The notes: a model not told the origin generated them from the sequence alone. A stretch of 64,000 bases of DNA from Demequina silvatica (GCF_000971215.1 NZ_BBMA01000004.1:248001-312000); one strand, 5' to 3'; positions 47,764 to 56,245 are shown, numbered from the stretch's first letter. Numbers and translations: made by a program.

Positions 47764-48966
47764 ATGACCCAGACCTTCCATGAGCCCTCGCCGTCTGCGC
47801 TGATGCTCCTGGGCGAGCGTCGCGACCCGCTCTCGGAGCGTGGGGTCGACTGCACCGGCGCCTTGCCGTCGCCCTCGGATCCCGACCTGGTGGAGCGCGC
47901 ACGCGCGGCCAAGGAGGCCCTGGGCGACCGGGTGTTCATCCTCGGTCACCACTACCAGCGCGACGAGGTCATCCAGTTCGCGGACGTCACGGGCGACTCG
48001 TTCAAGCTCGCGCGCGACGCGGCCGCGCGTCCGGAGGCCGAGTTCATCGTCTTCTGCGGCGTCCACTTCATGGCCGAGAGCGCGGACATCCTCACGTCCG
48101 ACCAGCAGGCCGTGGTGCTGCCCGACATGGCGGCCGGCTGCTCGATGGCGGACATGGCGAACATCAACCAGGTCGACGACGCCTGGGCGCAGCTCGAGGA
48201 GGCCGGCGTCGCCTCGCGCACCGTGCCGGTGACGTACATGAACTCGACCGCCGCCATCAAGGCGTTCTGCGGCGAGCACGGCGGCGTGGTCTGCACCTCA
48301 TCCAACGCGGAGGTCGCGATGCGCTGGGCGTACGACCAGGTGGGCGGCGTCGACGGCGACGGCAAGGTGCTGTTCCTGCCCGACCAGCACCTGGGCCGCA
48401 ACACCGCCGTCCTCAAGCTCGGCCTGTCGCTCGACGACTGCATCGTGTGGGACCCCCGCAAGCCCCTGGGCGGCAACACCCCCGAGGCGGTCGAGGCGGC
48501 GCGCGTCATCCTGTGGAAGGGCCACTGCTCGGTGCACGGCCGCTTCCGCCGCAGCCACGTCGACAAGTTCCGCGAGCAGGTGCCCGGGATCAACGTGCTG
48601 GTGCACCCCGAGTGCGCGCACGAGGTCGTGACGGCCGCGGACCACGTGGGCTCCACCGAGTACATCATCAACACCCTCGACGCCGCCGAGCCCGGCTCCA
48701 AGTGGGTCATCGGCACGGAGCTCAACCTGGTCCGTCGGGTCGCGAACGCGCACCCCGACAAGGAGGTGCACTTCCTCGAGGACACAGTGTGCTTCTGCTC
48801 CACCATGAACCGCATCGACCTGCCCCACCTCGTGTGGGCGCTCGAGACGCTCGTCGCGGGCGAGGTGCCCAACCGGATCGTCGTCGACGACGAGACGCAG
48901 CGCCTCGCCAAGGTCGCGCTCGACCGCATGCTCGCGCTGCCCGCGCTCCACCCTGCCAAGGACTGA
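47764..48966 (+). CDS. nadA: Quinolinate synthase A
   Basis: 400 residues. A [4Fe-4S] enzyme that condenses iminoaspartate and dihydroxyacetone phosphate to quinolinate for NAD synthesis. Cluster cysteines are expected in MAAGCSMADM, in VHPECAHEVV and in LEDTVCFCSTMN. Other family segments are VFILGHHYQRDEVIQFAD, DSFKLARDAA, FLPDQHLGRNT and WKGHCSVHGRF. No nadB or nadC lies beside it. The ErpA carrier nearby could supply its cluster. The start is set by GACAAT 6 nt upstream; no ribosome binding site. Confidence 0.94.
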   Translation: MTQTFHEPSPSALMLLGERRDPLSERGVDCTGALPSPSDPDLVERARAAKEALGDRVFILGHHYQRDEVIQFADVTGDSFKLARDAAARPEAEFIVFCGVHFMAESADILTSDQQAVVLPDMAAGCSMADMANINQVDDAWAQLEEAGVASRTVPVTYMNSTAAIKAFCGEHGGVVCTSSNAEVAMRWAYDQVGGVDGDGKVLFLPDQHLGRNTAVLKLGLSLDDCIVWDPRKPLGGNTPEAVEAARVILWKGHCSVHGRFRRSHVDKFREQVPGINVLVHPECAHEVVTAADHVGSTEYIINTLDAAEPGSKWVIGTELNLVRRVANAHPDKEVHFLEDTVCFCSTMNRIDLPHLVWALETLVAGEVPNRIVVDDETQRLAKVALDRMLALPALHPAKD

Positions 48967-49003
48967 CCAGAAGGACGGACACGGGCCCCGGCCCGCATTG
49001 CTC

Positions 49004-49570
49004 ATGAGCGACAACAACACCCCCGAGACCGAGACCCCCGGCGTCTCCCCCGCCACCAAGGGCCGCCCGACCCCCAAGCGCAAGGACCAGGAGGCCGCGC
49101 GCCGCCGTCCCGTGGTCGCCGACACCAAGGCGGACAAGAAGGCGCAGCGCGAGCGCCAGCGCGTGCAGCGCGAGAAGGAGTTCCAGGCGATGCGCGAGGG
49201 CGACGAGCGCAACATGCCGTACGAGCACCGCGGCCCCGAGCGTCGCTGGCTGCGCGACTCGGTCGACGCCCGCACCTCGCCCGGCGAGTTCCTGCTGCCC
49301 CTGTCGATCGTCTTCGTGATCGCGTCGCTCCTGGTGCCCGCCGAGTCGTGGCTGGGCCTCGGGCTGATCGTGCTGTTCTACGTCATCGTGCTCGGCGTCG
49401 CGGTCGACACGTGGCTGATGATCCGCCGTCTCAAGAAGCGCTTCATCGAGAAGTTCGGGGTCAAGCGCATCCCCCGCGGCTGGACGTTCTACGTGATCGC
49501 CCGCCACCTCAACATCCGCCGCTTCCGCGCCCCCAAGCCTGTGGTCAAGCGCGGCGAGTACCCGGTCTGA
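49004..49570 (+). CDS. DUF3043 family membrane protein
   Basis: 188 residues. A highly charged, Lys/Arg-rich N-terminal 60 residues (TPKRKDQEAARRRPV, ADKKAQRERQRVQREKEFQAM) leads to YEHRGPERRWLRDSVDARTS, then two membrane helices (EFLLPLSIVFVIASLLVPA and LGLGLIVLFYVIVLGVAVDT) and a basic C-terminus (IEKFGVKRIPRGWTFYVIA). This is the DUF3043 architecture common in actinobacteria; function unknown. ATG at 49004; a TTG at 48998 is the alternative. Follows nadA by 37 nt and ends in a strong terminator. Confidence 0.82.
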   Translation: MSDNNTPETETPGVSPATKGRPTPKRKDQEAARRRPVVADTKADKKAQRERQRVQREKEFQAMREGDERNMPYEHRGPERRWLRDSVDARTSPGEFLLPLSIVFVIASLLVPAESWLGLGLIVLFYVIVLGVAVDTWLMIRRLKKRFIEKFGVKRIPRGWTFYVIARHLNIRRFRAPKPVVKRGEYPV

Positions 49571-49590
49571 CCGGACCGCGTCACCCTTCA

Positions 49591-49621
49591 CGAGAGCCCG
49601 GGCCCACGGCCCGGGCTCTCG
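49591..49621 (+). terminator. Terminator after the DUF3043 gene
   Basis: Perfect 14-bp stem (CGAGAGCCCGGGCC and its complement) with a 3-nt loop. Confidence 0.85.
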
Positions 49622-49681
49622 TCGTCTCCGCCGCATTCCCCGTTTCGCGCGCCGCTGAAACGGCCGCGCCCGGGCGAGCGG

Positions 49682-49691
49682 CGCATCGTCC
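49682..49691 (-). repeat. GGACGATGCG element, upstream of the aldo/keto reductase
   Basis: Minus copy immediately before the putative -10 at 49699, close to where a -35 would lie. Confidence 0.6.
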
Positions 49692-49698
49692 CTCCCTC

Positions 49699-49704
49699 TA
49701 GGGT
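49699..49704 (+). promoter_or_regulatory. Leaderless -10 (TAGGGT) of the aldo/keto reductase gene
   Basis: TAGGGT, 6 nt, then the ATG at 49711; no ribosome binding site. Confidence 0.5.
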
Positions 49705-49710
49705 CGACCC

Positions 49711-50718
49711 ATGGTCAACTATCGCTACCTGGGCAACTCCGGACTCAAGATCACCGAGCTCACCTACGGCAACTGGATCACCCACGCGTCGCAGGTCGAG
49801 AACGACCAGGCGAAGGCGTGCGTGCGCGCCGCGCTGGACGTCGGCATCACGTCCTTCGACACCGCGGACGTGTACGCGAACACCGCCGCGGAGACGGTGC
49901 TGGGAGACGCGCTGCGGGGCGAGCGTCGCGAGAGCCTCGAGATCTTCACCAAGGTCTACTGGCCCACCGGCCCCGGCGGCGCCAACGACACCGGGCTGTC
50001 GCGCAAGCACATCATGGAGTCCATCAACGGCTCCCTCACGCGCCTCAAGACCGACTACGTGGACCTCTACCAGGCGCATCGCTACGACTACGACACGCCG
50101 CTCGAGGAGACGATGAGCGCATTCGCGGACATCGTGCACGCGGGCAAGGCGCACTACATCGGCGTGAGCGAGTGGACGGCGGACCAGATCCGGGCCGGCG
50201 CGGCGCTCGCCAAGGAGCTGCGGATCCCGTTCGTGTCCTCGCAGCCGCAGTACTCGATGCTGTGGCGCGTGATCGAGGACGAGGTGGTGCCGGCATCGAA
50301 GGAGGTGGGCGTCGGGCAGATCGTGTGGTCGCCGGTCGCGCAGGGCATCCTCACCGGCAAGTACAAGCCGGGCCAGCCGGCCCCCGCCGGGTCGCGGGCC
50401 ACCGACGAGAAGTCGGGCGCGCGCTTCATCGAGCGCTTCATGAAGGACGACATCCTCACGCGCGTCGCGGGGCTGCAGCCGATCGCGGACGAGCTGGGCC
50501 TCACCATGGCGCAGCTCGCGATCGCGTGGGTGCTGCAGAACGACAACGTCTCCGCGGCGATCATCGGCGCGTCGCGTCCCGAGCAGATCGTCGACAACGC
50601 CAAGGCGTCGGGCGTCGAGATCCCCGCCGAGCTGATGGTGCGGATCGACGAGGTGCTGGGCGACATCGTCGAGCGCGACCCGGCGCGGACCACCGAGGCG
50701 GGTCCGCTGTCGCGCTGA
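49711..50718 (+). CDS. Aldo/keto reductase, Kv-beta-like
   Basis: 335 residues. NADPH-dependent aldo/keto reductase TIM barrel with the tetrad Asp/Tyr in SFDTADVYANTAAETVLG, Lys in IFTKVYWPTG and His in LYQAHRYDYDTP. NADP-binding segments are PQYSMLWR, VWSPVAQGILTGKY and IIGASRPEQIVDN. The sequence style (YRYLGNSGLKITELTYG, GVGQIVWSPVAQG) is that of the Kv channel beta-subunit/YghZ group. The physiological carbonyl substrate is unknown. It stands alone between two strong terminators. Confidence 0.88.
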   Translation: MVNYRYLGNSGLKITELTYGNWITHASQVENDQAKACVRAALDVGITSFDTADVYANTAAETVLGDALRGERRESLEIFTKVYWPTGPGGANDTGLSRKHIMESINGSLTRLKTDYVDLYQAHRYDYDTPLEETMSAFADIVHAGKAHYIGVSEWTADQIRAGAALAKELRIPFVSSQPQYSMLWRVIEDEVVPASKEVGVGQIVWSPVAQGILTGKYKPGQPAPAGSRATDEKSGARFIERFMKDDILTRVAGLQPIADELGLTMAQLAIAWVLQNDNVSAAIIGASRPEQIVDNAKASGVEIPAELMVRIDEVLGDIVERDPARTTEAGPLSR

Positions 50719-50745
50719 CCGACCGCCGCGCACGCCGCAGACACA

Positions 50746-50776
50746 CGAAGGCCCCGGGATGATCCCGGGGCCTTCG
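50746..50776 (+). terminator. Terminator of the aldo/keto reductase gene
   Basis: CGAAGGCCCCGGGA (50746-50759) and its exact complement (50763-50776), 3-nt loop. Confidence 0.85.
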
Positions 50777-50796
50777 CTGCATCAAAGGAGAAAACA

Positions 50797-50832
50797 ATGC
50801 TCGTACGCCTGGCAGGTGCGTACATGGGGTGA
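50797..50832 (+). CDS. Possible 11-residue peptide ORF with a consensus ribosome binding site
   Basis: ATG...TGA encoding MLVRLAGAYMG. AAAGGAG at 50784-50790 is 6 nt before the ATG, the best Shine-Dalgarno match in the neighbourhood, within an A-rich island (ATCAAAGGAGAAAACAATG) unlike the surrounding DNA. GTACGC and GCGTAC within the ORF form a small inverted repeat. It lies directly after a terminator and 45 nt before the phosphoribosyltransferase start. It could be a leader peptide or a remnant; no similarity is recognised. Confidence 0.3.
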   Translation: MLVRLAGAYMG

Positions 50833-50877
50833 ACGCGCGGGTGGGCGGACGTGTTCCCGCGGGCGCAGACTGGAGGG

Positions 50878-51537
50878 ATGGAGCTCCTTCGGGATCGCGA
50901 CGATGCGGGGGCCCGGTTGACCTGGCTGCTGTCGCCTCTGGTGACGCAGGGCGACGCGACGGGCGCCGTGGTCCTGGGCCTGCCGCGCGGCGGGGTGCCG
51001 GTGGGCGCGGCGATCGCACGAGGGCTGGGCCTGCCGCTGGACGTGGTCGTGGTGCGCAAGCTCGGGGCGCCGTCCAACCCCGAGTACGGGTTCGGGGCCG
51101 TGGGCGAGGGCGGGGTGCGCGTGCTCGACCGCGAGGCGATGGCGGTGCTGCGGATCACCGACGAGGACGTCGAGCGGATCGAGGCGCGCGAGCGGGAGAT
51201 CCTCGAGGCGCGGCTCACGGCGTACCGGGCGGTGCGTCCGCGCGTGCCGATCGCGGGGCGCACCGCGATCGTGGTGGACGACGGCATCGCGACGGGCGGC
51301 ACCGCGCGGGCCGCGGCGCACGTGGCGCGGTCCGCCGGGGCGTCGCGGGTGATCATCGCGGCGGGGGTGGCAGCGCCCGAGTCGCTCCACGCGCTGATGA
51401 AGGACGCGTCCGCGGACCTGGCGCTCGCGGCGCTCATCCCCAACCGCCTGGCCGCGGTGGGCCAGTGGTACCTCAACTTCTCCCAGACGCCCGAGTCCGA
51501 GGTGATCCGGCTGCTCGAGGAGGCCGCCGCGCGGTGA
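50878..51537 (+). CDS. Phosphoribosyltransferase family protein
   Basis: 219 residues. The PRPP-binding motif is AIVVDDGIATGGTARAAAHV (about 130-149). The N-terminal half has VVLGLPRGGVPVGAAIARGL, LDVVVVRKLGAPSNPEYGFG and ITDEDVERIEAREREILEAR, typical of the stand-alone predicted phosphoribosyltransferases often annotated beside stress genes. The base substrate is unknown, and some members may act on other nucleotides or be regulatory. ATG at 50878 (CAGACT 6 nt upstream); GTG at 50851 is an alternative. Its start contains CGACGATGCG, one base off the repeated 10-mer. Confidence 0.8.
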   Translation: MELLRDRDDAGARLTWLLSPLVTQGDATGAVVLGLPRGGVPVGAAIARGLGLPLDVVVVRKLGAPSNPEYGFGAVGEGGVRVLDREAMAVLRITDEDVERIEAREREILEARLTAYRAVRPRVPIAGRTAIVVDDGIATGGTARAAAHVARSAGASRVIIAAGVAAPESLHALMKDASADLALAALIPNRLAAVGQWYLNFSQTPESEVIRLLEEAAAR

Positions 51538-51544
51538 CGTCCCG

Positions 51545-52453
51545 TCAGGCGCGGCCCGCGGGAGCCGAGGCGATGTCGAGGACGCGCGTGGCCGCGGGCG
51601 ACAGGCGCCGTCGCGGGTCCCACACGGCGGCGAGCGGGCGGGTGAGGGACGGCCCCTGCACGGGGACGCGGGTGAGGCGCCCGGCGGCGACGTCCTCGCG
51701 CACCGCGCGCTCGCTGAGGGCCGCCACTCCCCCGCCCGCGAGCACCGTCGCGCGGATCGCCGCGGTGGTCGACAGCTCCGCCGCGGGCGCCGCGACCGTG
51801 CCCGGGCCGAGAGCGGACTCGAGCGCCCTCTCGAGCGTCAGCCGGGTGCCGGAGCCCGGCTCACGGCTAAGCAGGGGCGTGCGCGCGACCTCCGCGGCGC
51901 TCACCGAGGTGCGCCGCGCCCACGGGTGGCCGGGCGCGACCACGATCACCACGGCGTCGTGAGCGACCACGAGCGAGGCGAGGCCCGGCGGCGGGTCGGG
52001 CGTCTCGACGAAGCCGAGGTCGTCGACGCCGTCCCGCACGCGCGCCGCGACGCTCGCGCTGTTGACCGCGGTCAGCTCGACCTGGGCCGCGTCCGCGGTG
52101 CGGGAGTAGGCGACCAGCCAGCCGGGCAGCAGGTGCTCGGCCACCGTGAGGCTCGCGGCGATCCGCAGATGCGCGGCGGTGTCCGCGCGCAGGGCCGCGA
52201 CCGCCGTCTCGAAGCCGTCCACCTGGGCGAGCACCGCGGCCGCCCAGCCCGCGACCATGACGCCGCGATCCGTGAGCGAGGTGCCGCGCGCCCCGCGGGT
52301 GAACAGCGCCACGCCCCAGCGCCGCTCGAGCGCGCGCATCCGCTGCGATACAGCCTGCTGGCTCACGCCGAGCTCGCGCGCGGCGCCCGTGAGGCTGCCG
52401 CCGCGCTCCACCTCGACCAGCATCCGCAGCTCCTCGACCGATGTCCCCGCCAT
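51545..52453 (-). CDS. LysR-type transcriptional regulator
   Basis: 302 residues. The winged helix-turn-helix lies at about 1-60 (VEELRMLVEVERGGSLTGAA, RELGVSQQAVSQRMRALERR). The remaining substrate-binding domain is periplasmic-binding-protein-like (AHLRIAASLTVAEHLLPGWL). GGAGGG before the ATG at 52453. Divergently transcribed from a TDT-family transporter gene, the usual arrangement for a LysR regulator and its target; a partial dyad lies between the two. The inducer may be a substrate of the transporter. Confidence 0.88.
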   Translation of the reverse strand: MAGTSVEELRMLVEVERGGSLTGAARELGVSQQAVSQRMRALERRWGVALFTRGARGTSLTDRGVMVAGWAAAVLAQVDGFETAVAALRADTAAHLRIAASLTVAEHLLPGWLVAYSRTADAAQVELTAVNSASVAARVRDGVDDLGFVETPDPPPGLASLVVAHDAVVIVVAPGHPWARRTSVSAAEVARTPLLSREPGSGTRLTLERALESALGPGTVAAPAAELSTTAAIRATVLAGGGVAALSERAVREDVAAGRLTRVPVQGPSLTRPLAAVWDPRRRLSPAATRVLDIASAPAGRA

Positions 52454-52473
52454 GCGCCCTCCGTCACAACCTG

Positions 52474-52500
52474 TGCTTGTAGTTCCCCATGATTCTTGCA
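52474..52500. promoter_or_regulatory. Possible LysR operator between regulator and transporter genes
   Basis: TGCTTGTA at 52474 and TTCTTGCA ending at 52500 form an imperfect dyad (TGC..G.A arms) of LysR size, in the only AT-rich part of the 83-bp divergent gap. Confidence 0.35.
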
Positions 52501-52536
52501 CTACCGCCCCACCGCGAGGCTTGGGAGGGTGGTTCC

Positions 52537-53625
52537 ATGAGCAGCGCACGCGTCCGTTCCGTCCCGCCGAACTGGTTCGCCGCGGTCATGGGCACGTCGA
52601 TCGTCGCCACCGCGGCGCACGCGCTGCCGGTGCGCCTGCCCGGGCTGGACGCGGTCGCGTGGCTCGCGTGGGCGGCCGCCGGCGCCATCCTTGTCACGGT
52701 GGTCGCGGCGACGGCGGTCCACCTGGTGACGGACCGCGGCGCGCTGCGCGGCTACCTGCTCGACCCCCAGGTCGCGCCGTTCTACGGCGCCGCAGCGATG
52801 GGGCTGCTCGCGTTCGGCACCGCGACGCTGCTGGTCGCGGAGCCGCTGCTGGGCCGCGCGGCGGTGGCGACCGCGGGCGCGCTGTGGGTGATCGGCACCG
52901 CGCTGGGCCTCGCGACGGCGGTGGGCGTCCCGGTGCTCGCGTTCACGCGGCACACGGTCGCGCCGGACGCCGCTTCCGGCGCCTGGCTCATGCCCGTGGT
53001 GCCGCCGATGGTCTCCGCCGCGGGCGGCGCGCTCCTGCTTCCCTACCTCCACGGCGGTGCGGCCCAGGCGCTCGCCTACGCGTGCGTGCTCATGGCCGGC
53101 GCCGCGGGCCTCGCGACGCTCGCGCTGCTGCCGCAGATCTGGTCCCGCCTGGCCCATCACGGACGCGGAGCGGCAGTCGCGGTGCCCACCCTGTGGATGG
53201 TGCTCGGCCCGCTGGGCCAGGGCACCACCGCTGCGGGTCTGCTGGCCGACCTCGCCGGACCCGGACTGGGCGCCGATCGCGGCGTCCTCACCGTCGTCGC
53301 CGTCGCCGTCGGCATGCCCCTCATGGGCTTCGCGCTGCTGTGGCTCGCGATCGCCGGCGCCGTCACCGCGACCACCGCGCGCGAGGGGCTGCCGTTCTCC
53401 CTGGCCTTCTGGGCGTTCACGTTCCCCGTCGGCACCCTGGCGACCGGCGCATCGTCCCTCGCGACGCACACGGACGCCGCGGCGCTGTCCGCGCTGGCCG
53501 TCGCGCTGTTCGCGCTGCTGCTCGCGGGCTGGGGCGTCGCCGCCACCGGGACCGTGCGCGACCTGCGTGCGCGGCGCGGTCGAGGACTCAGCGTCCCGAA
53601 CCGCCCCGCGATGGCCGGATCCTGA
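52537..53625 (+). CDS. TDT/SLAC1-family transporter (TehA-like)
   Basis: 362 residues, ten membrane helices. The start PPNWFAAVMGTSIVATAAHAL is the typical TDT/TehA N-terminus (GxV/IMGTGI pattern). SGAWLMPVVPPMVSAAGGAL, LWMVLGPLGQGTTAAGLL and FSLAFWAFTFPVGTLATG are family landmarks. TDT members export tellurite, sulfite or C4-dicarboxylates, or act as anion channels; the substrate here is undefined. GGGAGGG upstream of the ATG. Probably controlled by the adjacent LysR protein. The 3' end is within a local 42-bp duplication. Confidence 0.82.
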   Translation: MSSARVRSVPPNWFAAVMGTSIVATAAHALPVRLPGLDAVAWLAWAAAGAILVTVVAATAVHLVTDRGALRGYLLDPQVAPFYGAAAMGLLAFGTATLLVAEPLLGRAAVATAGALWVIGTALGLATAVGVPVLAFTRHTVAPDAASGAWLMPVVPPMVSAAGGALLLPYLHGGAAQALAYACVLMAGAAGLATLALLPQIWSRLAHHGRGAAVAVPTLWMVLGPLGQGTTAAGLLADLAGPGLGADRGVLTVVAVAVGMPLMGFALLWLAIAGAVTATTAREGLPFSLAFWAFTFPVGTLATGASSLATHTDAAALSALAVALFALLLAGWGVAATGTVRDLRARRGRGLSVPNRPAMAGS

Positions 53626-53665
53626 GGACCGAGCGTCCCGAACGGCGGATGTGGCGGGTCCGGCG
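53582..53665 (+). repeat. Imperfect 42-bp tandem duplication at the transporter 3' end
   Basis: GAGGAC...AGCGTCCCGAAC begins at 53582 and again at 53624 with the same spacing. The second copy starts at the transporter stop codon. Confidence 0.5.
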
Positions 53666-53684
53666 CGCGGTCAGCGCGCGGTCA
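53663..53684. repeat. 11-bp tandem repeat at the pyrD stop codon
   Basis: GCGCGCGGTCA occurs twice in tandem, and a third partial unit GCGCGCG follows. On the minus strand each unit contains TGACCGCGCGC, so the pyrD TGA lies inside the repeat. Confidence 0.55.
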
Positions 53685-54687
53685 GCGCGCGATTGAGCCG
53701 CGCGACCCACCACGGGCCCTGGTACACGAACGCCGTGTAGACCTGGAGCAGCGTGGCGCCCGCGGCGAGCACCTCGCGCGCGTCCTCCTCCGAGGAGATG
53801 CCGCCGACGCCGATGAGGCACATGTCGGGGCCCACGCGTCCGCGCAGGCGCGCCATCACCTCGACCAGCCGCGGCAGCAGCACGGGGCCGGACAGGCCGC
53901 CGGGGCCGCGGTCGTGGGAGATGGTGGTGTTGGAGGCCACGATCCCGTCGAGGCCCAGCTCGAGCGCGAGGTCCGCGACGGCGTCGACGTCCGCATCCGC
54001 GAGGTCCGGGGCGATCTTCACCAGGAGCGGGACGCGGCGCTCGGCGACGGCGTCGTCGGCGGCGGCGCGCGTCGCGGCGAGGATGGGCCGCAGCGTCTCC
54101 ACCGACTGGAGGTCGCGCAGGCCGGGCGTGTTGGGCGAGGACACGTTGACCACCAGGTAGTCCGCGTACCGCGCGAGCAACCGCGCCGAGTACGCGTAGT
54201 CGTCCGCCGCGCCCTCCGCCGGGGTCGCCTTGTTCTTGCCCAGGTTCACCCCGAGCACGATCCGCCGGCCGGCCGGGGTCGAGCGGAGCGCCTCGAGCCG
54301 CTCCGCCATCGCGTCCGCGCCCGAGTTGTTGAAGCCCATGCGGTTGCGCAGGCCCCGGACGTCCTTCTCGCGCCACGAGCGAGGCTTCTCGTTGCCCGGC
54401 TGGCCCTTCGGCGTGACGGTCCCGACCTCGACGAACCCGAAGCCCGCGGCCGCGAGCCCCGCGACCGCCTCGGCGTCCTTGTCCATGCCCGCCGCGAGGC
54501 CCACGGGGGCGGGGAACCTCAGCCCCAGCGCCTCCACCGCGCCTCGCGGATCGGGCGTCGCGACGAGGCCCAGCCGGCGCATCGTCCGGAACGCCCACGC
54601 GCCCCTGCCGATCGAGACGACGCCGAACCGGTGAGCCCATTCGGCGTCGGTGCGGGACAGGACGTGGCGGTAGAGGGGGGCGTACAC
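53671..54687 (-). CDS. pyrD: Dihydroorotate dehydrogenase (quinone), class 2
   Basis: 338 residues. FMN enzyme of pyrimidine synthesis that reduces menaquinone. The class 2 signature is an N-terminal membrane-association helix ([20 protein letters not shown]) plus the catalytic Ser segment [68 protein letters not shown] and [12 protein letters not shown] are the other standard blocks. The GTG at 54687 (VYAPLYRH) is chosen because TAACTT lies 7 nt upstream; a TTG at 54696 would add three residues. Promoter shared back to back with pepA. Confidence 0.93.
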   Translation of the reverse strand: MYAPLYRHVLSRTDAEWAHRFGVVSIGRGAWAFRTMRRLGLVATPDPRGAVEALGLRFPAPVGLAAGMDKDAEAVAGLAAAGFGFVEVGTVTPKGQPGNEKPRSWREKDVRGLRNRMGFNNSGADAMAERLEALRSTPAGRRIVLGVNLGKNKATPAEGAADDYAYSARLLARYADYLVVNVSSPNTPGLRDLQSVETLRPILAATRAAADDAVAERRVPLLVKIAPDLADADVDAVADLALELGLDGIVASNTTISHDRGPGGLSGPVLLPRLVEVMARLRGRVGPDMCLIGVGGISSEEDAREVLAAGATLLQVYTAFVYQGPWWVARLNRALTAR

Positions 54688-54694
54688 GGGACCC

Positions 54695-54713
54695 AAGTTA
54701 CCGGGGCTAGGCT
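54695..54713. promoter_or_regulatory. Back-to-back leaderless promoters of pyrD and pepA
   Basis: Minus-strand TAACTT (54695-54700) is 7 nt from the pyrD GTG, and plus-strand TAGGCT (54708-54713) is 7 nt from the pepA ATG. Seven bp separate the hexamers, so each -35 region lies inside the other gene. Confidence 0.5.
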
Positions 54714-54720
54714 CGACGGC

Positions 54721-56163
54721 ATGACCTCACTCACCACCACCCAGGACCAGGTCGCGTCCCTCGAGGCCGACGCCATCATCGTCGGCTGGACCGCGGACAA
54801 CACCGTCGCCGCCCACCCCCTCCTCTCCGACGAGGCCCGCGAGACCATCGCCGCGGGCGCCTCGCTCCTCGACGCGTCGTCGAAGGCCGGCAAGGTCACC
54901 GTCGTGCCGGGCGCCGGCACCGAGGCCCGCCGAGTCGTGGTCGTCGGCATCGGCGCGGGCACCCCCGCGGACCTGCGCGTCGCCGCCGGCGAGGCCTCGC
55001 GCCAGGTGGGCAAGAAGCCCACCACCGTCGTCGTGGCCCTTCCCGTCGAGGGGGACGATGCGGCGGTCGCCGTCGCGCAGGGCGCCCTGCTGGGCGCGTA
55101 CACGTTCACCGACTACAAGTCCGACGTCTCCGCGGCGGTCGACACCGCGTGGATCGTCGCCGGCGCCTCGGACGCCGCGATCGCGCGCGCCGAGATCCTG
55201 GTGCAGGCCGCCGCCGGCATCCGCGACCTCGTCAACACGCCCCCGCTCGACCTCTACCCGGGCTCGTTCGCCGAGGTCGCCGAGCAGCTGGGCGCGCAGG
55301 CCGGCGTCGAGGTCGAGGTGTGGGAGGCGCAGCGCCTCGCCGACGAGGGCTTCGGCGGCATCCTCGCCGTCGGCATGGGCTCCTCGCGCCTGCCCCGCCT
55401 GGTGAAGGTGGCCTACAAGCCGTCCGACGCCACCCAGCACGTCGCGCTGGTGGGCAAGGGCATCACGTTCGACACGGGCGGCATCTCGCTCAAGCCGTCG
55501 AAGTCGATGGAGACCATGAAGTCCGACATGACCGGCGCCGCCACCGTGCTGCACGCCGTCATCGCCGCGGCCCGCGCCGAGCTGCCCATCGCGGTCACCG
55601 CGTGGCTGTGCATCGCCGAGAACATGCCGTCCGGCACCGCCCAGCGCCCCTCCGACGTCATCCGCATCTACGGCGGCCAGACCGTCGAGGTCCTCAACAC
55701 CGACGCCGAGGGCCGCCTGGTCATGGCGGACGGCCTGGTCAAGGCGCGCGAGGAGAACCCCGACGTGCTGCTCGACGTCGCGACCCTCACCGGCGCGCAG
55801 GGCGTGGCGCTCGGCACCCGCACCTCGGGCGTCATGGGCACCCCCGAGATCCGCGACGAGGTCGTGGCCCGCGCGAACGAGGTCGACGAGGCGATGTGGG
55901 CGATGCCCCTGCCCGAGCACCTGCGCGAGTCGGTCGACTCGAAGATCGCGGACCTGCAGAACATCGGCGACCCGCAGGGAGGCGGCATGCTGTCCGCCGG
56001 CATCTTCCTGCGCGAGTTCGTGGGCGACACCCCGTGGGCGCACCTCGACATCGCCCGCCCGTCCTACAACGAGGGCAAGCCGTGGGCGGAGAACGTCGCC
56101 GGCTCCACCGGGCACTCGCTGCGCACGCTGTTCCGCTTCCTCGAGGAGCGCGCGCAGGCGTGA
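54721..56163 (+). CDS. pepA: Leucyl aminopeptidase (M17 family)
   Basis: 480 residues. Dizinc aminopeptidase with the C-terminal catalytic domain (about 190-475): LVGKGITFDTGGISLKPSKS (metal and catalytic Lys), MKSDMTGAATVLHA, IAENMPSGTAQRPSDV, and the M17 signature NTDAEGRLVMAD. The N-terminal macro-like domain (1-170) is less conserved. Hexameric, cytosolic, removes N-terminal residues. The equivalent gene in M. tuberculosis is pepB. Start fixed by TAGGCT 7 nt upstream. A GGACGATGCG element inside the N-terminal domain (55053) encodes GDDAAVA. Confidence 0.93.
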   Translation: MTSLTTTQDQVASLEADAIIVGWTADNTVAAHPLLSDEARETIAAGASLLDASSKAGKVTVVPGAGTEARRVVVVGIGAGTPADLRVAAGEASRQVGKKPTTVVVALPVEGDDAAVAVAQGALLGAYTFTDYKSDVSAAVDTAWIVAGASDAAIARAEILVQAAAGIRDLVNTPPLDLYPGSFAEVAEQLGAQAGVEVEVWEAQRLADEGFGGILAVGMGSSRLPRLVKVAYKPSDATQHVALVGKGITFDTGGISLKPSKSMETMKSDMTGAATVLHAVIAAARAELPIAVTAWLCIAENMPSGTAQRPSDVIRIYGGQTVEVLNTDAEGRLVMADGLVKAREENPDVLLDVATLTGAQGVALGTRTSGVMGTPEIRDEVVARANEVDEAMWAMPLPEHLRESVDSKIADLQNIGDPQGGGMLSAGIFLREFVGDTPWAHLDIARPSYNEGKPWAENVAGSTGHSLRTLFRFLEERAQA

Positions 56164-56184
56164 TCCGCTGCTGATCGCTGGGCG

Positions 56185-56214
56185 AGGCCCGGTCCCCACG
56201 CGGGGGCCGGGCCT
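56185..56214 (+). terminator. pepA terminator
   Basis: 13-bp stem with one G.T pair (AGGCCCGGTCCCC, 56185-56197, with 56202-56214), 4-nt loop, followed by TTTCCC. Confidence 0.8.
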
Positions 56215-56235
56215 TTCCCATGCCCGGGCGCGCGC

Positions 56236-56245
56236 CGCATCGTCC
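56236..56245 (-). repeat. GGACGATGCG element, convergent pepA/56404 gap
   Basis: Minus copy between the pepA terminator and the large hairpin. Confidence 0.6.
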
